Part shown: positions 9,265 to 13,154 of the stretch, in pieces
How the letters are laid out: the number at the start of each line of letters is the position of its first letter
Position numbering within the stretch: the stretch's first letter is position 1
Origin: Rhodobacter sp.
GTDB lineage: Bacteria > Pseudomonadota > Alphaproteobacteria > Rhodobacterales > Rhodobacteraceae
NCBI GenBank assembly: GCA_027482795.1
Contig: JAIXVS010000247.1
Location: 1-13,154 of the forward strand
Direction: 5' to 3'
DNA length: 13,154 bases
The notes under the pieces: generated by a model
What the model was told of the DNA's origin: nothing
The model's input: the letters and a program-made list of their open reading frames with translations, nothing else
The model's database searches: none
Made by a program: the position numbers and the translations under genes

Positions 9265-9303
9265 TTTCTTCTCCGATTAGGGGATGATCGCGGATTTAGC
9301 GTG

Positions 9304-9322
9304 ATTGTATGCAATTGTATGC
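9304..9322 (-). promoter_or_regulatory. Direct repeat upstream of acnA, possible operator and/or -10 region
   Basis: Read on the - strand, GCATACAAT occurs twice with a period of 10 bp (9322-9314 and 9312-9304), about one helical turn apart. Each copy contains TACAAT, one base from the sigma-70 -10 consensus, and the junction forms the palindrome CAATTG. A second direct repeat, GATTTTC, lies just upstream (9351-9345 and 9330-9324, 21 bp apart). No good -35 at standard spacing was found, so a regulator site is as likely as a core promoter. I cannot name the regulator. Confidence 0.4.
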
Positions 9323-9456
9323 CGAAAATCCAGAGCGTTTTGCAGAAAATCTGATGAACCGCTCGAAAACCTGCGCCCTCACCCCCGCCTCGCAAAACCT
9401 TGATTGGCCAAAGCGCTGGTTTGGGGGTAAATACGCACCAAGGATAGGTGATAGAT

Positions 9457-10158
9457 ATGACATATTTTAAACACGTTGCATTGGCTTTGGGAATGGGCCT
9501 GCTGGCCATGCCCGCAGTGGCGCAGCAAACCTCGACCCAAGGGGTTTTGGTGGAACTGTTTACCTCGCAGGGGTGCTCGTCTTGCCCGCCCGCCGATGCG
9601 CTGCTGCAAGAATTGTCCACCCAAGACGGCGTGATCGCGCTGGCCCTGCATGTTGATTATTGGGATTATATCGGCTGGAGCGATACTTTTGCCCAAGAAA
9701 AATTCACCAAACGCCAGCGCCGCTATGCCGCCGCGCGCAACGATAACATGATCTACACCCCGCAGATGATTGTGGCAGGCAACGCCCGCGTCAAAGGCCA
9801 TGATGGGGCCGAGGCAGGGGCAGAAATCGCCGCCGCCCGCGCGCTGGTTGATCTGCACATATCGCGCAGCGGCGATGAGGTGGTTATCACCGCCACGCCG
9901 CGCGCTGCGCTGTCGGGCGATTTTGTGGTGGATATGGTGCGCTATCGCCCGCAATCCACCGTGCGGATCGAGCGGGGCGAGAATGAGGGGCGCGAAATTT
10001 CCTACCATAACATCGTCACCCAATGGGAAAATCTGGGCCAATGGTCGGGGCAGGGGGCGCTTGCCCTGCGCGCCCGCGCTGTGGGCGATGCGCCCGTGGT
10101 CGTTATCATTCAGCGCAAAGGCCCTGCCGATGTGGTGGCCAGCGCCGTTTTGAAATAA
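9457..10158 (+). CDS. DUF1223 exported thioredoxin-like protein
   Basis: This 233-residue protein has a clear signal peptide (hydrophobic 6-19, likely cleavage after AVA at about residue 22), so it is probably periplasmic. It shows the DUF1223 hallmark LFTSQGCSSCPPAD (35-48) with a thioredoxin-type CXXC (C40, C43), then LHVDYWDYIGW (about 61-71) and a cis-proline-type YTPQMIVAG loop. The family has a thioredoxin-like fold; its physiological role is not established, and redox activity is inferred from CXXC. I chose the ATG at 9457, with AGGTG six bases upstream (9446-9450); a GTG at 9448 would add three residues. It is divergent from acnA (192 nt between starts) and its TAA lies only 3 nt from the stop codon of the convergent acyltransferase gene. 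It stands alone on its strand, so no operon partner helps to assign a function. Confidence 0.9.
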   Translation: MTYFKHVALALGMGLLAMPAVAQQTSTQGVLVELFTSQGCSSCPPADALLQELSTQDGVIALALHVDYWDYIGWSDTFAQEKFTKRQRRYAAARNDNMIYTPQMIVAGNARVKGHDGAEAGAEIAAARALVDLHISRSGDEVVITATPRAALSGDFVVDMVRYRPQSTVRIERGENEGREISYHNIVTQWENLGQWSGQGALALRARAVGDAPVVVIIQRKGPADVVASAVLK

Positions 10159-10161
10159 CCG

Positions 10162-11025
10162 CTAGCGCCAGCGCCGATGCACCCAAAACCACTGATCCAT
10201 ATGCGCGCGCACCTGCACCTCTAGGCTGTCATTCAGCGCTTGGGTCATGATTTCGGGGGTGGAATGGGGGATGGGCGGTTCGATCAGCAGATCAAAGCTA
10301 ATCCCGTCAGGCTGGCGAATGCCGTACACAGGGATCAAAAGGCAGTTGTATTTTAGCGCCAATTCCGCCGCAGACAGGGCCGTTTTGGCACGGCGGCCGA
10401 AAAATTTTAGTCGCGCGCCATGGCCGATGCGCTGATCATTCAGCAGCCCCATCAACCCGCCGCCGCGCAAATGCCGCACCATTTCGGCCACACCCTTGCG
10501 CCCGCGCGGAAAAATCGGCGCGCCGATCGCCGTGATCGTCTCGCGGTAATGCGCGTCAAAATAGGGGTTTCGAAAGGGCAAATACAACGCGCCCACTGCA
10601 TGGCCCTGCGCCGACAGCACGGCGCGCGGCACATCGTAATTGCCAAAATGGCCCGAAACCAAAATCACCCCTTGCCCAACCTTGCGCGCCTGCAATATCG
10701 CCTCAAGCCCCGCGCCGCGAATGGGTGAATTGGCCACATGGGCCGTAAACTCGGCCCCCGAATACACCTCCATCAAGGTGCGCCCTGCCATATTGACCAC
10801 GCGTGATTTCAGCCGCGCCACCTCGGCCTTTGGCATATCAGGCATGATCAGGGCAAGGTTATCTTCCACCCGTTTGTCATAGCCCGCCAGCGGCGAGACG
10901 ATCTTTTCAACCACCGCCCCCATCGCGCGCACGCGCAGCCGATACGGCACCAGCAGCAATAAAAAAATCGTGCCGCGCAATGCGATATTCTGCGCATAAT
11001 CAAGAAGTGTACGGGTTAAGGTCAT
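10162..11025 (-). CDS. LpxL/HtrB-family lysophospholipid or lipid A acyltransferase
   Basis: This 287-residue inner-membrane acyltransferase has an N-terminal hydrophobic anchor (about 13-28). It carries the catalytic HX4D/E motif as SGHFGNYD (H126, D131; most LpxL proteins have Glu at the second position), a LYLPFRNPYFD substrate-side segment (147-157) and PRGRKGVAEMVRHLRGGG (173-190). It also has the NDQR motif (196-199) and the C-terminal QWFWVHRRWR that is strongly typical of this family. Members add secondary acyl chains to lipid A, or acylate related lysolipids such as ornithine lipids; the exact acceptor cannot be told from sequence alone. The ATG at 11025 overlaps the stop of the upstream transporter gene in an ATGA, so the two are translationally coupled. 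The 3' end abuts the convergent DUF1223 gene. Confidence 0.9.
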   Translation of the reverse strand: MTLTRTLLDYAQNIALRGTIFLLLLVPYRLRVRAMGAVVEKIVSPLAGYDKRVEDNLALIMPDMPKAEVARLKSRVVNMAGRTLMEVYSGAEFTAHVANSPIRGAGLEAILQARKVGQGVILVSGHFGNYDVPRAVLSAQGHAVGALYLPFRNPYFDAHYRETITAIGAPIFPRGRKGVAEMVRHLRGGGLMGLLNDQRIGHGARLKFFGRRAKTALSAAELALKYNCLLIPVYGIRQPDGISFDLLIEPPIPHSTPEIMTQALNDSLEVQVRAHMDQWFWVHRRWR

Positions 11026-11963
11026 AGATGTTTTGGCCGCTTTCGGGCATGATCACCCGCCCAAACATAAAGCCCCGCGCCAATGATCACAAGGGCGCCG
11101 ATGATCGTCGGCAGATCGGGCGGCGCGCTGTAGATCAGCGTTGACCAGATGCTGGCAAAGACAATGCCCAAATAGCCAAACGGCGCAAGCAGCCCCGCCT
11201 CGCTGCGCGAAAAGGCCATGATTACAGCCGCTTGGCTGGCCGTGCCAATCAGCCCCAGCAAGATATAGCGCCACAGATCATCCATCGGCAGGGGCTGCCA
11301 CACAAAGGGCAGCGCCAGCGTCAGCATAAACGTGCCAAACCATGCCGCGTAAAACAGCGATGTCCAAGCAGGCTCGTTCTGCCCCAAAAGCCGCGTCATC
11401 AGCGCATTGCCCGCAAAGCACACCGCGCAGCCAAGGGGCAGCAGGGCGGCGGGGGTGAACACGCCAAACCCTGGCCGTAGAATAATCAGCGCCCCCATCA
11501 TCGAGACGACAACCGCAATCATGCGCGCCCGCGTCAGCCGTTCGCCCAAAAACAGCGCAGCCCCAAGCGTGATCAGAACGGGGTTGGTATCGGCCAGCGC
11601 GGTTGCTTCTGCCAGCCCAATATGGGCCAGCGAGGCAAAGAAAAACCCCGTTGCCCCCACTTGAAACACCGCGCGGATGAAATGGCCCCACGGGTGGGCG
11701 GTGCGCAGCGGCATGGGGTAGGGGCTGCGCGGCAGCAGCCGAGGGGCCAAAATGGCGGTGATCACAACCGCTTGGATCACATAGCGCAGCCAAACCACTT
11801 GCAACGCGGGGGACTGCGCAACCAAATCTTTGGCCAAAGCATCCATCGCCGAAAACAGAAAAACCCCGCCAATAAACAATGCAATGCCGCTGCCCGCAAA
11901 AGCCTTTGCGCGCGGTGCATTTTCAGATTGTGCGGCAGAGTTTTCGGGCAAGGCGGCGGTCAT
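11022..11963 (-). CDS. DMT-superfamily EamA transporter
   Basis: This 313-residue membrane protein has ten predicted helices in two EamA repeats (about 24-162 and 172-302), the usual layout of drug/metabolite exporters. Seen: AMDALAKDL (39-47) in helix 1, ALADTNPVLITLGAALFLGERL (122-142) ending with the GER motif of the first repeat, and GLLAPFGYLGIVFASIWSTLIY in the second. The substrate cannot be predicted; RhtA-, YdcZ- and SAM-type transporters share this architecture. I chose the ATG at 11963; an in-frame TTG at 11975 would add four residues but there is only a weak GGA-type site for the ATG and nothing better for the TTG. It is coupled to the downstream acyltransferase by ATGA (11025-11022). 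fliG lies 128 nt upstream on the same strand. Confidence 0.9.
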   Translation of the reverse strand: MTAALPENSAAQSENAPRAKAFAGSGIALFIGGVFLFSAMDALAKDLVAQSPALQVVWLRYVIQAVVITAILAPRLLPRSPYPMPLRTAHPWGHFIRAVFQVGATGFFFASLAHIGLAEATALADTNPVLITLGAALFLGERLTRARMIAVVVSMMGALIILRPGFGVFTPAALLPLGCAVCFAGNALMTRLLGQNEPAWTSLFYAAWFGTFMLTLALPFVWQPLPMDDLWRYILLGLIGTASQAAVIMAFSRSEAGLLAPFGYLGIVFASIWSTLIYSAPPDLPTIIGALVIIGAGLYVWAGDHARKRPKHL

Positions 11964-12091
11964 CAAACATTCCAAATGCGCCCGCCCGTCTTTGGCTGGG
12001 ACAAGGCCGTCACCCTAGTCTTGCCAAGTGGTCAGCGCAAGGCCGCGCTCGTTGAAGCACATCTTTCCTCGGCATCCCAAACGCGGCCGCG
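11964..12091 (-). other. Intergenic stretch between fliG and the transporter gene
   Basis: This 128-nt gap has a perfect 10-bp palindrome containing a NotI site (12082-12091) directly after the fliG stop, but no T-run, so it is not an intrinsic terminator. A possible 15-codon reading frame lies at 12062-12015 behind a GAGG sequence. No convincing promoter was seen, and read-through from fliG is possible. Confidence 0.5.
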
Positions 12092-13154
12092 CTATTCGTC
12101 CTCTTCCTCTTGGATCAGGGACAATTCGCCCCCCGTTTCCAATTCGCGAATGGCGTTGACCACGGCATTCATCGCCTCTTCCGCATCTTTTTCCTTCACA
12201 CGCCCGCGCGCGGCCATATCTTCGCGGATGCCTTGGGCCATGCGCTGCGACATGTTCGATAGGAAAAACTCCACCCCATCGGCCAGTTCGGGCTTGGCGG
12301 CTGCGGCACTTAGCGCGGTGACCAGAACGGGCTGTTCGACAAGGCGGATCACCTTTGGAATATCGCGCGCATTCACGCGGCGCGGAATGTGAACAAAGGT
12401 GAAAATCGCCTTGCGCACTTCTTCGGCAAAGCTGGCATCGGTGGCCTCTAGCCCTTTTATCACATCTTCGCGGGTGGCCGCCGCCGCCACGTTCAAAATC
12501 GCGCCAATGCGCTGCACGGGGCCCGTATCAAAGGCGCGGGCGGGTTCGGCATCCAGCTGCGCCACCAGCGCCGCCCCAATGCGCCGCACGGTTTCGGGAT
12601 CAATCTTATTGGTTTGGCTAACGGCATAGGCAGTGCGCTGCGCGCGCGGCCCTGGCATTTTGCCCAGCAATTCGGCCGCCTTTGGCACAGGTAGTTTGGA
12701 TAGAATAACCGCCCCCACTTCGATGCTTTCGTTCAGCACAAGGGGCAGAATTTTGCCCGTATCTTGGGTCACCAGCCTGTCCCACGGATCGGCATGGGAT
12801 GCTTTGCCCGCAATGCGCCGCAGCCGCGTGACGGCATTTTGCCCCAAATGCCCGTCCATCGCGGCCAGCGCGCCTTCCAGCCCGCCAGGAAAGGCAAGGC
12901 CCACCTGTTCCAATTCGTTCAGAAATTCTTCGACCACTTCGGCCAGCGTATTGCGGTCAATCAGCCGCAGCTGGCTCATCGCTTGGGTCAAATCGGCCTG
13001 CATTTTGTCGGGCAAGCTTTGCAAGGGAATGCTGCTGCCTTCGGAAATCAAAAACCGCACAATCACAGCCGCCTTTTGCGCGCGCGTCAGCGTGCGCGGG
13101 GCCATCGATATCGGCGCAGGCGCAAACCGCTGCGCAGGTTCAATTGCCCCCAAA
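12092..13154 (-). CDS. fliG: Flagellar motor switch protein FliG (5' end probably outside window)
   Basis: FliG is the rotor protein that links the MS ring to FliM/FliN and contacts the stator to produce torque. At least 353 residues are visible. The N-terminal domain (LTRAQKAAVIVRFLISEG, about 22-39 counted from the first complete codon) fits FliF binding. The middle domain has SKLPVPKAAELLGKMPG (152-168), and the C-terminal domain has RKAIFTF (247-253) and NMSQRMAQGIREDM (300-313). The product ends in an acidic EEEDE tail. The protein is of the diverged type found in Rhodobacteraceae: the FliM-binding EHPQ motif is replaced by ESIE (142-145), and the usual DDR at the start of the torque helix reads NAR (261-263). 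The frame stays open to the edge; the first codon (TTG, 13153) and the ATG at 13105 both lack a ribosome binding site, so the true start probably lies beyond base 13154. Confidence 0.93.
   Translation of the reverse strand, partial: LGAIEPAQRFAPAPISMAPRTLTRAQKAAVIVRFLISEGSSIPLQSLPDKMQADLTQAMSQLRLIDRNTLAEVVEEFLNELEQVGLAFPGGLEGALAAMDGHLGQNAVTRLRRIAGKASHADPWDRLVTQDTGKILPLVLNESIEVGAVILSKLPVPKAAELLGKMPGPRAQRTAYAVSQTNKIDPETVRRIGAALVAQLDAEPARAFDTGPVQRIGAILNVAAAATREDVIKGLEATDASFAEEVRKAIFTFVHIPRRVNARDIPKVIRLVEQPVLVTALSAAAAKPELADGVEFFLSNMSQRMAQGIREDMAARGRVKEKDAEEAMNAVVNAIRELETGGELSLIQEEEDE

Noticed and set aside
9400..9435. TTGATT ... TAAAT as a sigma-70 promoter for the DUF1223 gene
   Set aside because: The spacing of about 22 nt is too long and the -10 match is weak, so I did not list it as a feature.
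12082..12091. GC-rich palindrome after fliG as a terminator
   Set aside because: It is a 10-bp palindrome without a loop and without a following T-run, so it would not act as an intrinsic terminator.
11622..12392. A 256-codon open frame on the + strand across the transporter, the gap and fliG
   Set aside because: Low-complexity composition and full overlap with two real genes; the gap portion shows no start signal.

Overview
The window reads as ordinary chromosomal DNA of an alphaproteobacterium, most likely a member of the Rhodobacteraceae (Rhodobacter/Roseobacter group). The basis is the order secD-secF-(Mth938-like)-ccmABCDG, the 52-residue CcmD, a FliG of the diverged alphaproteobacterial kind, and evenly GC-rich coding sequence with dense, nearly gapless packing. 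I see no phage, transposon, CRISPR, rRNA or tRNA sequence, and no break in composition that would suggest transferred DNA.

Left block, + strand (1-5389): the 3' part of secD, then secF, a small Mth938-domain gene, ccmA, ccmB, ccmC, ccmD, ccmG and a small exported protein of unknown function. Gaps are 0-9 nt and most junctions are 4-nt start/stop overlaps, so this is one translationally coupled operon. It joins the SecDF part of the protein-export machinery to the inner-membrane steps of c-type cytochrome maturation: heme handling by CcmABCD and thiol reduction of apocytochrome by CcmG. ccmE, ccmF and ccmH are not in the window.

Middle block, - strand (9264-5401): acnA (aconitase A), with a UUCG-capped intrinsic terminator just after it, then a soluble chemoreceptor-like protein. 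That protein has its MCP signalling tip at the N terminus and a Cache/PAS-like sensor region at the C terminus. It converges on the ccm operon at a 15-bp tandem repeat that holds the stop codons of both genes.

Right block: a DUF1223 exported thioredoxin-like protein (+ strand, divergent from acnA) converges with 3 nt spacing on an LpxL/HtrB-type lipid acyltransferase. The acyltransferase is coupled by an ATGA overlap to an upstream EamA/DMT transporter. Upstream of these on the same strand is fliG, which runs off the right edge.

I did not find a convincing undescribed multi-gene system. The items most worth a second look are the inverted-architecture chemoreceptor, the cysteine-containing exported protein coupled to ccmG, the helically phased direct repeat in front of acnA, the tandem repeat at the convergent junction, and the FliG substitutions at positions normally used for FliM binding and torque.
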